Source: Methanosarcina siciliae T4/M (GTDB taxonomy: Archaea > Halobacteriota > Methanosarcinia > Methanosarcinales > Methanosarcinaceae). Taken from it: DNA of 64,000 nt. The position numbers and the translations under genes were made by a program. The stretch lies in contig NZ_CP009506.1 of NCBI RefSeq assembly GCF_000970085.1, forward strand, positions 4,774,001 through 4,838,000, given 5' to 3'. Under the pieces are notes generated by a model. The model saw nothing but the letters and a program-made list of their open reading frames with translations, made no database searches and was not told where the DNA came from. Below, one piece after another: positions 9,647 to 18,871 of the stretch. The stretch's first letter is position 1. Each line of letters begins with the position of its first letter.

Positions 9647-10778
9647 TTCTGATCGCTTTTTGGTATAATGAATAATATTTTTCTGCAATGCTTTTGTTGG
9701 AAAATTCTCTAGCTTTTTCCCTTCCCATAATCCCCATACTTATTCTTAAATTTTTGTTTTCAAGTAACGTCAATATTTTATCTGCCAAAGAATTAACGTC
9801 TCCGTATTCTACCAAAAAACCCGTCCTATTATTATCTACCACATAAGGAATACCACCTATGTTCGAAGTGACAATAGGCTTTCCACATGCTTCAGCTTCA
9901 GCTAAAACAATTCCAAAAGATTCTTCTTTTGAGGGAAATACAAATATTGAACATTCTGATAATTCCCTCTTTAATTCCTCATTGTCCAATGCTCCCCTGA
10001 AAATTACATAGGAACTTAAATTATTTTGTTTAATATACTCAACCAAACTATCGTAATATCCTTGTTTTCTGATTCTCCCTACAATATGCAATCTTATGTT
10101 ATCTCTTTTTGTACATATCATTTCAACTGCCTTAATTATATTTAATAAACCTTTTCTTGGCTCAATGCCACCTATAAATAATAAACGGTCACCAACTTCC
10201 TGAGATTGAATCTTAAAAAATTCATCTCTTATACCATTTGGAATAACATAAACATCACCCTTACAAAAAGATTCAATTTTCTCCATAACGTAAGGGCTTA
10301 CAGTCGTTAAGATTCTTGCATTTTTTAAGCAGAATTCTTCCATAGGTAAATGAACTTTTCTTCTAATACTGTCAAGTATAGAAGGTCTCAATTGAGGATT
10401 ATACTCCTCTTTTGCAATTCCATGAATCGTTACAATAGAAGGATATCCACTTTTTAATGCATAATAACCATAATTACTAATGTGACCGTGGACTAGATCA
10501 GGATTTATTTCCTTAATTTTATTAATTACCTTATATCGATCTATTGTATTAACTGTTAAAAACCTTGGAAATGGCGGCGAAGCAAGGTAATGTACAGAAA
10601 TGCCCTCAATATTTTTGTAAACATTTTTTTTTAATATTTGTACGGTAACAATATGAAGATCTATATCTGGGTATTTTTTAAATTCGTTAACGATTCCCAA
10701 TATGCAGGCTTCAACCCCACCACTAATATTTTCAGGATCAATTGGATATTGACCCAGTAATACAACTTTCGTCTCCAT
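9633..10778 (-). CDS. GT4-family glycosyltransferase
   Basis: A GT-B glycosyltransferase of 381 residues with all hallmarks clear: ISGGVEACILGIV in the N-domain, 'VIPNGIRDEFF' at the domain hinge, 'LLFIGGIEPRKGLLNII' opening the C-domain, and an E-x7-E motif (ESFGIVLAE) followed by ACGKPIVTSNIGGI. It overlaps the upstream GT4 gene by about 40 bases and the downstream membrane gene by 14, so translation of the three is probably coupled. An in-frame GTG directly before the ATG is an alternative start. The donor sugar is unknown. Confidence 0.9.
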   Translation of the reverse strand: METKVVLLGQYPIDPENISGGVEACILGIVNEFKKYPDIDLHIVTVQILKKNVYKNIEGISVHYLASPPFPRFLTVNTIDRYKVINKIKEINPDLVHGHISNYGYYALKSGYPSIVTIHGIAKEEYNPQLRPSILDSIRRKVHLPMEEFCLKNARILTTVSPYVMEKIESFCKGDVYVIPNGIRDEFFKIQSQEVGDRLLFIGGIEPRKGLLNIIKAVEMICTKRDNIRLHIVGRIRKQGYYDSLVEYIKQNNLSSYVIFRGALDNEELKRELSECSIFVFPSKEESFGIVLAEAEACGKPIVTSNIGGIPYVVDNNRTGFLVEYGDVNSLADKILTLLENKNLRISMGIMGREKAREFSNKSIAEKYYSLYQKAIRNVRF

Positions 10779-11976
10779 CACCTACGAGATTATAAAGATC
10801 CAAAATCTGTTTTTTTTGATTTTTTAAATTAAATTTATTTGCAAATTTAAGAATTTCTTCAGAATTCCACTTATGATCAATTGCAATGATTATTTTTTCT
10901 GCTAAAAGATCTGAATTTCCCGGTTGAACTAAATATCCATAATTATCGAATAAAATTATTTCTTCACTTCCACCATTATAAGTCGCCACAACAGGCTTTC
11001 CACAAGCCATCGCTTCGATCTGAACTACTCCAAAACTTTCCTTTAAACTTGGCATCACAAAAATATCACAGGCATTCATCCATAAAGGGATCTCATTATG
11101 AGGCCTGCCACCTATAAGCTTTATATAATCTAGAAGACCTGAGGACTTTATTTGTTTTTTCAACTTATTCTCTAGTTTGCCCTCTCCTACAATATAACAA
11201 ATCACATCCTTCCGCGTTTTCACAACACGGCCCATAGCTTCAATTAAGTACTTATGCCCTTTAACTTCTTCTAGATTTCCTACAGTAAGAACTATTTTTT
11301 TATCAGAAGACAAACCTAATGACCTTTTACACTCATATGGATTTAGCGGATGAAAAACATCTTCCCTGTATCCGTTTGGAAGAACTACTACTGGTGTTTT
11401 TACATCTAGTTTTCTTATACATTCAAGATTACTTCTGCTTACTGTAATAATCGCGTCAGCAGAATTGAGAACATATTCAATTTTAGATTTCCATTCATCA
11501 TCCTTAAAAGGCAATCTATAGATATCATATCCATGAGCAGTAACTACAAAAGGTACTCTATATTTTGCTTTTAGCTTTGCACCAACATATCCAGATGACC
11601 AAGTAAAATGAGAATGTATGAGATCAAATTTTATGTTCTTTTTTCGAATAAGTTCTTCAACTACTTTAAGATGCTTATCTCCTAATGCTTTATATTGAGA
11701 ATCAAAAGGTAAGTTAAAAAACGAAGTTTTGTAAACTTCTAAATTTGAAGGTTTATTTGCGCAATCAATTTTAAAACTTGAAACAAAAGGCTGTAATGCG
11801 GGTATATGGATATAATCAGAAATATTTGCAAATTTGTTGAATCTAACTAGCACATAGACATTATCAAAGTATGGAGATACAAGATCGATAGGATCCTTTT
11901 GGAAACTCCTGTATCTATGACTGACAACTAACAAATTTTTTGTATCTATCGGCATATTTACACATTCCAGTTGCAT
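10738..11976 (-). CDS. GT4-family glycosyltransferase
   Basis: A GT-B glycosyltransferase of about 412 residues. Landmarks are 'LIHSHFTWSSGYVGAKL', 'VVLPNGYREDVFHP' at the hinge, 'IVLTVGNLEEVKGHKYLIEA' opening the donor domain, and the E-x7-E motif ESFGVVQIE with AMACGKPVVATYNGG. It starts just after the stop of wecB on the same strand and overlaps the next GT4 gene, as expected within one operon. A TTG immediately upstream of the ATG, and an internal ATG eight codons later, are possible alternative starts. Substrate is unknown. Confidence 0.9.
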   Translation of the reverse strand: MQLECVNMPIDTKNLLVVSHRYRSFQKDPIDLVSPYFDNVYVLVRFNKFANISDYIHIPALQPFVSSFKIDCANKPSNLEVYKTSFFNLPFDSQYKALGDKHLKVVEELIRKKNIKFDLIHSHFTWSSGYVGAKLKAKYRVPFVVTAHGYDIYRLPFKDDEWKSKIEYVLNSADAIITVSRSNLECIRKLDVKTPVVVLPNGYREDVFHPLNPYECKRSLGLSSDKKIVLTVGNLEEVKGHKYLIEAMGRVVKTRKDVICYIVGEGKLENKLKKQIKSSGLLDYIKLIGGRPHNEIPLWMNACDIFVMPSLKESFGVVQIEAMACGKPVVATYNGGSEEIILFDNYGYLVQPGNSDLLAEKIIIAIDHKWNSEEILKFANKFNLKNQKKQILDLYNLVGDGDESCITGSISN

Positions 11977-11983
11977 CAAAAGA

Positions 11984-13042
11984 TCATTTTAAAATTGAGA
12001 CTATGTTAGCACTTGCAGTACCGTTTCCAAATCTATTGCAGTGAGTATTTAAAGAAGGACTAAAACTGTTTACCGTTTCAAGAATTCTTTCCTTGTCAGC
12101 TCCGACAAGAACATTCCATCCGTCGTTAATAGTTTCAACCCATTCAGTATTTTCTCTTAAAGTAACACAGGGAACTTTAAGTACGTAAGCCTCTTTTTGA
12201 ACACCACCAGAATCAGTAAGTATCATTTTCGCATGATCCATCAGCTTTATGAATTCAAGAAATCCCAAAGGCTGTATCAAAGAAACAGATGATTTCAATC
12301 TATCATAGAGTCCGTATTTTTTCAAAAATTTCTCAGTCCTTGGATGCAGCGGAAATATAATAGTTTCATTTAATTCAGAAAAGGCATCCACAATATTCTT
12401 CAGATTTTCTTCATTGTCCGTATTGCTGGCTCTGTGAATCGTAGCTATAAGGTATCCTTTGCTTTTTATGCCTAAATAATTTATAATAGTAGATTTATTT
12501 TCTGCAATTTCCCTGTTATACAAGAGAGAATCAACCATCACATCTCCAGTTAAATACACATTCTCTTCTATCCCTTCTTTTTTTAAATTTTCAACTGCAG
12601 TCATTGTGGGACAGAATAGAATATCAGAACAATGATCTGTCACAGTCCTGTTAATCTCTTCTGGCATTGATTTGTCAAAACTTCGAAGACCGGATTCTAC
12701 ATGTGCGGTTTTAATATGTAGTTTCGAGGCTGCAAGGGCGCCTGCAAGTGTTGAATTAGTGTCACCATAAGTAAGAACGATGTCAGGCTTTTCTTTAACC
12801 AAAACTTCTTCGATTTTCTTGAGCATCTCACCTGTCTGATATCCGTGAGATCCAGAGCCGATATCAAGAAGATAATCTGGCTCAGGAATGTTAAGTTGCT
12901 CAAAAAACACTTTGTTCATCTGATAATCATAATGCTGCCCGGTATGAATCAGAATTTCTTCATGTTTTTTTCTCAATTCCCTTGAAACTACAGAGGATTT
13001 CACAAACTGAGGTCTGACACCAAGGATACTTGTAACTTTCAC
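11984..13042 (-). CDS. wecB: UDP-N-acetylglucosamine 2-epimerase (non-hydrolysing)
   Basis: Interconverts UDP-GlcNAc and UDP-ManNAc in the cytoplasm, supplying ManNAc-type sugars for surface glycans. The family signature is complete over 352 residues: GVRPQFVKSSVV at the N-terminus, HTGQHYDYQMN, YGDTNSTLAGA, 'HVESGLRSFDKSMPEEINR', TIHRASNTDNEEN, 'ILTDSGGVQKEAYVLKVP' and 'LRENTEWVET'. The usual next enzyme, UDP-ManNAc dehydrogenase (WecC), survives nearby only as a truncated fragment (14366-14563). The DUF354 gene ends two bases upstream, so the two are cotranscribed. Confidence 0.96.
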   Translation of the reverse strand: MKVTSILGVRPQFVKSSVVSRELRKKHEEILIHTGQHYDYQMNKVFFEQLNIPEPDYLLDIGSGSHGYQTGEMLKKIEEVLVKEKPDIVLTYGDTNSTLAGALAASKLHIKTAHVESGLRSFDKSMPEEINRTVTDHCSDILFCPTMTAVENLKKEGIEENVYLTGDVMVDSLLYNREIAENKSTIINYLGIKSKGYLIATIHRASNTDNEENLKNIVDAFSELNETIIFPLHPRTEKFLKKYGLYDRLKSSVSLIQPLGFLEFIKLMDHAKMILTDSGGVQKEAYVLKVPCVTLRENTEWVETINDGWNVLVGADKERILETVNSFSPSLNTHCNRFGNGTASANIVSILK

Positions 13043-13044
13043 GA

Positions 13045-14139
13045 CTAGCTCACCACTTTAAACTGAAGTTGAAAATTTGGATTTTCTTTCATAATGGGAA
13101 AACTATCCGGGTAATTTTCAGTGAACCATGTAATGAAGCCAGTAACGTCAATTTTATCCCTTAATAATTGTTCTTTTTTATCAACCCATTTTTCTTTTAG
13201 CCCGGATGTATGGAGTAACTCAATTGCTTTTTCCAAAGCTTTTTTAGGATCACGATAATTAAAAATTAGTCCATATTTATTCTCAAGTTCTTTGAAATTT
13301 GACATATCGTTTTCGCCAACGAATGAATTGCACCTTATAGCTGGAGTACCGAGAATCGCAGCTTCAGTTGTCATTGTTTGACTATCACCAAAAAACACCT
13401 GAGAATAAAAAAGTAAATCATGAATTTTCTCCGGCGATGCCGAAATCCGGTATTTTTCCAGATCATCCGGCAATGGCTTCTCCGAAGTAATGAGCACTCT
13501 TCCGTGTTTTTCGATTTCGTGAACAGCTTTTCTCTTATCTTCTAAACTCAAGCCCCTGTGTCCAACGTCGTGATTGGCACCCCAGGATACAAACCTTAAA
13601 ATTACATATTTATCACTTTCTTTTATCCCAAAAGATTCTAAAACTGAGGGGTCAGGAGTAAAATAATTTGGATGAAGATATGCTAATTCATGATAGCCGT
13701 CATATCTAACCTGTTTTTTTCCAAGATCTTTTTTGTAAAGAGAAGGAGTACATATTGCATTAGCAAATGGATATGTTATTTTATGACTGAACGTAGTAAT
13801 CTCCGAATCATCCAGCAAAATAGCTTTTTTTCTAAGAATCCAAGATACATGCGCTACACATGGATTTGACATTCCCATTAGAATATCTGGGTTGAACTTA
13901 CTTGCAATTTTCAGGATTTCATAATCTCTATTTATCCATTCAAGTATCAAATCAACTTTACTGCTTCCTATTTCACCCACCGAAATATACTCAAAATTAT
14001 ATGCCTTGAGTAAATCTATCGTAACTTCCTTATTTCGAGCTGTGACCAAAACACTATGTCCTCTTTTATTAAGTCCCCATATTACATTCTTAAAAAGATG
14101 GACATGTGCCGGATGCCCCATATCAATCATTATTCTCAA
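13045..14139 (-). CDS. DUF354 family protein (GT-B-like, WecB-associated)
   Basis: A DUF354/COG1817 protein, a GT-B-fold family related to UDP-sugar epimerases and glycosyltransferases that often lies beside wecB in archaea. It has the characteristic N-terminal IDMGHPAHVHLFKNVI and a C-terminal GDSQTMTTEAAILGTPAIR nucleotide-sugar-site motif. The frame stays open to an ATG at 14187, but family members begin like (M)RIxIDxxHPAH. The TTG at 14139 gives exactly that, with GGGATGAT just upstream, so it is chosen here (364 residues); ATG 14130 or 14148 are alternatives. A TATA-like ttatatattt lies only a few bases upstream, hinting at a very short leader. It is probably the first gene of the minus-strand glycosyltransferase operon. 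Confidence 0.82.
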   Translation of the reverse strand: MRIMIDMGHPAHVHLFKNVIWGLNKRGHSVLVTARNKEVTIDLLKAYNFEYISVGEIGSSKVDLILEWINRDYEILKIASKFNPDILMGMSNPCVAHVSWILRKKAILLDDSEITTFSHKITYPFANAICTPSLYKKDLGKKQVRYDGYHELAYLHPNYFTPDPSVLESFGIKESDKYVILRFVSWGANHDVGHRGLSLEDKRKAVHEIEKHGRVLITSEKPLPDDLEKYRISASPEKIHDLLFYSQVFFGDSQTMTTEAAILGTPAIRCNSFVGENDMSNFKELENKYGLIFNYRDPKKALEKAIELLHTSGLKEKWVDKKEQLLRDKIDVTGFITWFTENYPDSFPIMKENPNFQLQFKVVS

Positions 14140-14216
14140 AATTATCATCCCAAAATATATAATAATATTAAATAGTGCAATTTTCATAAGAACTTAATTT
14201 AAATAGAATAGTTTTT

Positions 14217-14346
14217 GAACTGATCCCAAAACTCAAAAATTGATTCTTTAAATCTCGTATTTTGAATAATCAACGTAGCTTTCAATCATGAAATCTTTCT
14301 GAAAACTCTTAGTCGTTAAAAACAAAATTGTTTTTGGGATAAGCGC
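14217..14346. mobile_element. 130-bp MITE-like element, copy 2
   Basis: Exactly the same length as the element at 521-650 and in the same orientation. Its left end (14217 onwards, gaactgatcccaaaactcaa) differs from copy 1 by one base over 20 bases. Its right end ttttgggat (14332-14340) followed by aagcgc is more diverged. Interior blocks are also recognisably similar. It sits between the DUF354 gene and the truncated dehydrogenase fragment, next to the point where that gene is broken. Confidence 0.65.
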
Positions 14347-14365
14347 ATTATTTAAGTACATTTTT

Positions 14366-14563
14366 CTAAATATCCACATGTTTTATGTCAGGAATGTAAG
14401 ATAGTCTATCATTCATAAGATTTGTGCATTTTTTTATTGCATCAAAACCTATTGTTTGAAATTTTTTTGAAAAAGCGAGTGCAAGAAGCAACCCTACATA
14501 ACCCAATCCTAGAACTCCTACACATGTGGAATTAATGTTTATTGATTCTAATAAATATTTCAT
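14366..14563 (-). pseudogene. N-terminal remnant of a nucleotide-sugar dehydrogenase (WecC/UDP-ManNAc dehydrogenase-like)
   Basis: Only 65 codons remain of an enzyme normally over 400 residues. The fragment contains the Rossmann-fold NAD-binding motif CVGVLGLGYVGLLLALAF and the following strand-helix FQTIGFDAIKKCTNLMN, then 'LSYIPDI' and a stop. UDP-glucose/GDP-mannose dehydrogenases begin exactly this way. Catalytic cysteine, substrate domain and C-domain are missing. The break lies about 20 bases from the 130-bp MITE copy 2. It is still preceded by a plausible ATG at 14563 just downstream of the GT2 fusion gene's stop, so it may still be transcribed but cannot be a functional dehydrogenase. 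Confidence 0.82.
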
Positions 14564-14585
14564 AATACACCACCATATAAAGATA

Positions 14586-16178
14586 TCAAAAACTACGATT
14601 AATTTTCTTGCGAATGTCCGACTGCATATCAAAAAACATTGCAAAAAACAACAACTGTGCACCCATCAAAGTCATAAATACGCCTAGCAATGGATAGTTT
14701 TGAGAAACCGGATTGTGCATCAACTTTTGTACAAGAATCCAGAAATCAAAAATAAGTCCTGCAGGCAGAAGTGCCATGCTGGCAACATAGAAAAACACAA
14801 GCGGATGGAAACTTAAAAGTACATACTTGGTCTTCAGCCTCCATAAGAAACCATTGAAAAGCATGGGAGCGACTTTCATTATGTATCTACGATAATTTAT
14901 AGAGGATTTTTCGTTTTTATAGCGGGCAGGGATTACAACATCTGTTACTCTCATGCCGTATGCGTTGAGCTTTATCAGGATATCATTTACGTAACCGTAA
15001 TAGGTATATACGGAATCAAGGTCTATTGTTTCCAGTGCTTTTCGAGATGCAGCAGCATAACCGTTCTGGGGATCCATTAAATCCCAGTAGCCGCTTCCTA
15101 TTTTAGTTAGCAGTGAGAGTAAAGTGTTTCCAAAGAACCTCCAGGCGCTCATGCCTTCCCGGGCTTCTCGGGTTATAAGCCTGTTTCCTTTAGTGTAATC
15201 GGCTTTGCCTTCTATTATGGGCATTAAAAGACGAGGCATCTGGGACGGATCCATCTGGTTGTCGCCATCCATTACAACGACTATGTCCATTTTGTCTGCC
15301 AGAGCCATTTTATATCCGTCAATTACCGACTTTCCGGCACCCATATTCACTTCATGCCTTAAGGAAACAACTCTGGAATCCTTCAGGCTTTTAACCACTT
15401 CAGGAGTCCGGTCAGAACTGCAGTCGTCTACTATATAGATACGGCTCACATACTCCGGAATCCCTTTAATTGTTTCACCTAACAAAACTTCTTCGTTGTA
15501 TGCTGGCACTACAACTCCAATTTTGTACATTTTAAATAGACTGAATGTGTGCTCTTCTTCGAGGTTTAGATGTTTTGCCTTAAGATTATTGTTTTCGGCG
15601 AAAGAGAGAATAGTACCTACAGAAGAAATGTAAATATTGGGGGAACTTAATAATATATCAAAGCATTTTTTAGAAAAAACAAAGAATCCTACAGGCCCAC
15701 TTTCCATCTGTTTTTTGTTTAAAAAAGATACATTCTCTTGTAGCCGATTTGATTTGCTAAAACAGGTGCCAATTACCATATCAAAATCATCTTTTTGAAT
15801 AGGTTCAAGCATTTTAGGAATTAACTTTGGTTCATGGCAAATACTGATGTCCATGAACAAGAAGGCTTCAGAATCTGTAGCATGTTCAATACCTATTTGA
15901 ATTGGAAAATCAAACCCTTTATGCTTGGTGTTTCGGATTATCTCTGCACCCGCAAGTTTAGCTACATCGACTGTATTATCGGAACTTGCATTGTCGACTA
16001 CAACTACTCTATCAGCAAATTTCTTTGCCTGAAGAACAACACTGCCGATGGAAACTTCCTCATTATAGGCAGGGAGGACAACGGTTATGTTTCGAAGAGA
16101 TGGAACTCTCACATTTGGATTTTCCTCTTTTTTTGTGATTGGTTGGACGCTCTTGCCTATAATCAGTTCATTATTCAT
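14586..16178 (-). CDS. tandem GT2 glycosyltransferase fusion with C-terminal membrane helices
   Basis: 530 residues with two GT2 (GT-A fold) domains. Domain 1 (about 30-215) has ITVVLPAYNEEVSIGSVV and VVVVDNASSDNT but reads MDISICHEP where a DxD metal motif belongs, so it is probably inactive. Domain 2 (about 217-440) has a full DPM1/GtrB-like core: VVVPAYNEEVLLGETI, IVDDCSSDRT and VVVMDGDNQMDP. Two hydrophobic segments follow near the C-terminus. The likely role is polyprenyl-phosphate sugar synthesis or surface glycosylation at the membrane. The N-terminus (MNNELIIGKS) parallels the next gene upstream (MSNELIVGNS), so it arose by duplication and fusion. GGGGTT lies upstream of the ATG. Confidence 0.85.
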   Translation of the reverse strand: MNNELIIGKSVQPITKKEENPNVRVPSLRNITVVLPAYNEEVSIGSVVLQAKKFADRVVVVDNASSDNTVDVAKLAGAEIIRNTKHKGFDFPIQIGIEHATDSEAFLFMDISICHEPKLIPKMLEPIQKDDFDMVIGTCFSKSNRLQENVSFLNKKQMESGPVGFFVFSKKCFDILLSSPNIYISSVGTILSFAENNNLKAKHLNLEEEHTFSLFKMYKIGVVVPAYNEEVLLGETIKGIPEYVSRIYIVDDCSSDRTPEVVKSLKDSRVVSLRHEVNMGAGKSVIDGYKMALADKMDIVVVMDGDNQMDPSQMPRLLMPIIEGKADYTKGNRLITREAREGMSAWRFFGNTLLSLLTKIGSGYWDLMDPQNGYAAASRKALETIDLDSVYTYYGYVNDILIKLNAYGMRVTDVVIPARYKNEKSSINYRRYIMKVAPMLFNGFLWRLKTKYVLLSFHPLVFFYVASMALLPAGLIFDFWILVQKLMHNPVSQNYPLLGVFMTLMGAQLLFFAMFFDMQSDIRKKINRSF

Positions 16179-16270
16179 TCGAATAACCCCGTATTATAGA
16201 TTTAAGTTTGAATGAAATTAAAGGGAATTTGGGAGAGGCAAATCAAGTTATCGTTTAGAGAATCGAGTAA

Positions 16271-17242
16271 TCAAGCTGGCTTGGTTTGTCTGGTCGTTTC
16301 CGCCATCGAATGCACTATTATTCCCCTGAGGGTCATGTATGCACCTGCAAGGGCAAAGAAGACCATAAGGAAGGTGTGTCCTAAGTTGAGGCTTGCACTT
16401 CCAAGAAAAAGAGCTTCAAGAAACTTGAACCCCATATAAAAGCCGCATGTTGCAAGGGCAAAACCCGGTACCGAGTAAAAGTACAAAGGCCTGTTTGCTT
16501 CCACATCCTCAACCACGGTTTTCAGGACTCCGACGAAGTACTTTATCGGGTTTCGGACCATGCTTTCAGAGTCATTGAAGGTCCCTATATCGACTTCAGT
16601 CATGCGGAACCCTGACCTCCCTGCATCTGCAAGCATTTCGTTTTCTATGGATGTTTTTTTGCCGCTGAAGCGAAAAGTGTTTTTTGTTGAGGCTGCAAAG
16701 GCTCGGAAGCCGCTCTGAGTGTCAGTTATTTTGAGGTTAAAGTTCCTTTTTGCAGTTGTGTCCTGCAGAGTCCGGCCGACACGACAGTAGATAGGAACAT
16801 TTTTGCCCGTATAATTAAGGTAACGGCTGCCGTTTACCATTTCAGCATTTCCTTCAAGAATGGGAGAAATGAGTTTAGGGATATTGGCAGGGTTATGCCG
16901 GCCGCCCGAGTCCATTGTAACAATAATGTCGGCGCCGAGGTTGGCTGTAGCTGTAAAGCCGGTTTTGAGAGCTTCGGCTTTCCCTCTATTGATTTCGTGA
17001 GCAACTACTTCAGCTCCAGCTGTCCTGGTGACCTCAGCTGTCCTGTCAGTACTGCCGTCGTTAACAACGATTACATTGTCTGCATAGAGTTTGGTGAAAA
17101 GGACAAGGCTCCCGATTAAAACTTCTTCATTATAAGCTGGAAGAATAACGGTTATATTTTGAGAAGATGCCCCCCTGGAACGTGGGTTCTCTTTATGGAC
17201 CTGGTACTGGGTACTGTTGCCCACAATCAGTTCGTTACTCAT
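16271..17242 (-). CDS. GT2-family glycosyltransferase with altered DxD
   Basis: 323 residues with a GT2 core: ITVILPAYNEEVLIGSLV, VVNDGSTDRTAEV and NRGKAEALKTGF. 'VNGSRYLN' and ITDTQSGFRAFA are typical of archaeal dolichol-phosphate-sugar synthase relatives, followed by two C-terminal membrane helices. The metal-binding motif reads MDSGGRHNP, where a second Asp (DxDGQH) is usual, so catalysis may be changed or lost. The frame is open to an ATG at 17284, but ATG 17242 (MSNELIVG) has GAGGT about ten bases upstream and matches the paralog at 16178. It is probably cotranscribed with the fusion gene, about 90 bases downstream. Confidence 0.85.
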   Translation of the reverse strand: MSNELIVGNSTQYQVHKENPRSRGASSQNITVILPAYNEEVLIGSLVLFTKLYADNVIVVNDGSTDRTAEVTRTAGAEVVAHEINRGKAEALKTGFTATANLGADIIVTMDSGGRHNPANIPKLISPILEGNAEMVNGSRYLNYTGKNVPIYCRVGRTLQDTTAKRNFNLKITDTQSGFRAFAASTKNTFRFSGKKTSIENEMLADAGRSGFRMTEVDIGTFNDSESMVRNPIKYFVGVLKTVVEDVEANRPLYFYSVPGFALATCGFYMGFKFLEALFLGSASLNLGHTFLMVFFALAGAYMTLRGIIVHSMAETTRQTKPA

Positions 17243-17983
17243 TTTTATAACCTCTTTGAAATTTAAACTATGATGTAGAAACATAGAGGCTCAGAAGCCA
17301 GTCAGTAACACTGGAGCATGACTGTTTGAACCCTTAACATCTTTCAATTTTTTAGATAGACGTGTGGGGTTCGAATATATAAATTTATTGATAGACATAC
17401 TAAAATAGAATAATAAAAGAACAATAATAATAGCGGTGGAGCTTTAGTTCGACAAATATAACATTATATTATTGAAATAATGGCCTGCAAAAACATATGA
17501 AATAAGAGAGTAAAAAATATGAACAATCAAAAATAAAAAAATGATCCCTAGAAAAAAAACAATATCATGAGGGCAGAAAATTTCCACACTTAAGTACCGC
17601 AGGCTTCTCCAGAGCCTCAGAAATTCATTTCAATTAGACTTAAACTTTTGAATAAAATTGAACATAATATCCTACTTGCCGCACCTGCAGAAGAAAGAAA
17701 AAAGATTAATGGATAGATTTAGAAAATATAAATCGAACCTGATTTTCAGGAACAACAGAGAATATGCATTAAAAAATTAAATAGGTTTAATCGAAAAATA
17801 TACACGTAAACAAGTAATAGAACTTCCTGGTTAAGCAAAAATGATTAAGTAAAAGTTGCTGAGAAATAGTGAATAAAATGAAAAAGAGCGAAAGAATAAA
17901 ATGTATGAGAAGAAAATATTTACTCTCTTGAAAGAAACTGAATAAATATAATAATTTTTTAAGTTATACTTCGGATGACCTGA
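17243..17983. promoter_or_regulatory. divergent intergenic promoter region
   Basis: An AT-rich gene-free gap of about 740 bases between divergent genes. A minus-strand TATA-like box (aatttatatatt, 17375-17386) lies about 135 bases upstream of the GT2 gene. A plus-strand aaatata (17944-17950) lies about 35 bases upstream of the DUF1616 start. No RNA gene, repeat or protein-like ORF was recognised between them. Confidence 0.4.
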
Positions 17984-18871
17984 ATGACCGGAAAAAAAGT
18001 TCCTTCAGACCTTTCAACCGTAATCGGGCTTGTGATCCTTACCGATCTCTTTGTGCTCATGCCCGGATTAAGTGAAACTGTGTTTCGCAATATACTCGGC
18101 CTGCCTCTTGTTCTTTTCCTTCCAGGGTACGCCCTTATTGCCGCACTCTTTCCTTCAAAGTCCGACCTTGATGGGATCGAAAGGACAGCACTTTCCTTTG
18201 GGCTAAGCATTGCAGTCGTGCCCCTGATCGGCCTCGGGCTCAACTATACACCCTGGGGAATAAAGCTTCTGCCAATTTTGATAAGCCTATCAGTGTTCAC
18301 TTTCGCAATGTGCGGGTTTGCTTACCTGAGGCGGGAAAAACTTCCCGAGGCTGAGGCATTTGAAGTACCCTTCAGGGAAATAGCACTCTCGCTTAAAACC
18401 GAAATACTGGAAAAACCGGAACCTGGACTCGACAAGGCCCTTACAATCATTCTGGTCTTTTCTATCCTCCTATCAGTTACAACTCTTGTATATGTTGTGA
18501 TAACCCCGAAGGAAGGCGAACACTTCACAGAGTTCTATATTCTCGGCCCTGAAGGGATGGCTGACAGCTACCCGACAAACTACACACTTGGAGAAAACGG
18601 AAAAGTAATTATTGGGATAGTAAATCACGAATACAGACCAGTAAATTATACAATGGAAGTAAGGCTTGAAAACAGATCCCTACCTCTGCCGGAAGATATG
18701 CAACAGATCACACTTGCCCATAATGAAACCTGGGAAGAACCTCTGGCGCTGACTCCCCCAGTAGAGGGAAAAAATATGAAACTTGAGTTCCTACTATTCA
18801 ACGAGACCGATAAAAACACATCCTACAGGGACCTACACCTCTGGATAAATGTAAACTCAACAGAGAACTGA
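17984..18871 (+). CDS. DUF1616 membrane protein, copy 1
   Basis: A 295-residue DUF1616 protein. Four N-terminal membrane helices with the family signature LVLFLPGYALIAALFPS and GIERTALSFGLSIAVVPLIG are followed by a fifth helix near residues 155-175. An extracytoplasmic beta-rich domain of about 120 residues follows, with several N-glycosylation sequons (NYT, NRS, NET). Its molecular function is unknown; the family recurs in archaeal surface-glycan regions. It is closely related to the copy at 26975 (e.g. 'FTEFYILGPEGMA' and 'NYTLG' in both). GGATGACC lies just upstream. The CPBP protease partner follows after a 535-base gap, unlike the coupled arrangement in copy 2. Confidence 0.88.
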   Translation: MTGKKVPSDLSTVIGLVILTDLFVLMPGLSETVFRNILGLPLVLFLPGYALIAALFPSKSDLDGIERTALSFGLSIAVVPLIGLGLNYTPWGIKLLPILISLSVFTFAMCGFAYLRREKLPEAEAFEVPFREIALSLKTEILEKPEPGLDKALTIILVFSILLSVTTLVYVVITPKEGEHFTEFYILGPEGMADSYPTNYTLGENGKVIIGIVNHEYRPVNYTMEVRLENRSLPLPEDMQQITLAHNETWEEPLALTPPVEGKNMKLEFLLFNETDKNTSYRDLHLWINVNSTEN

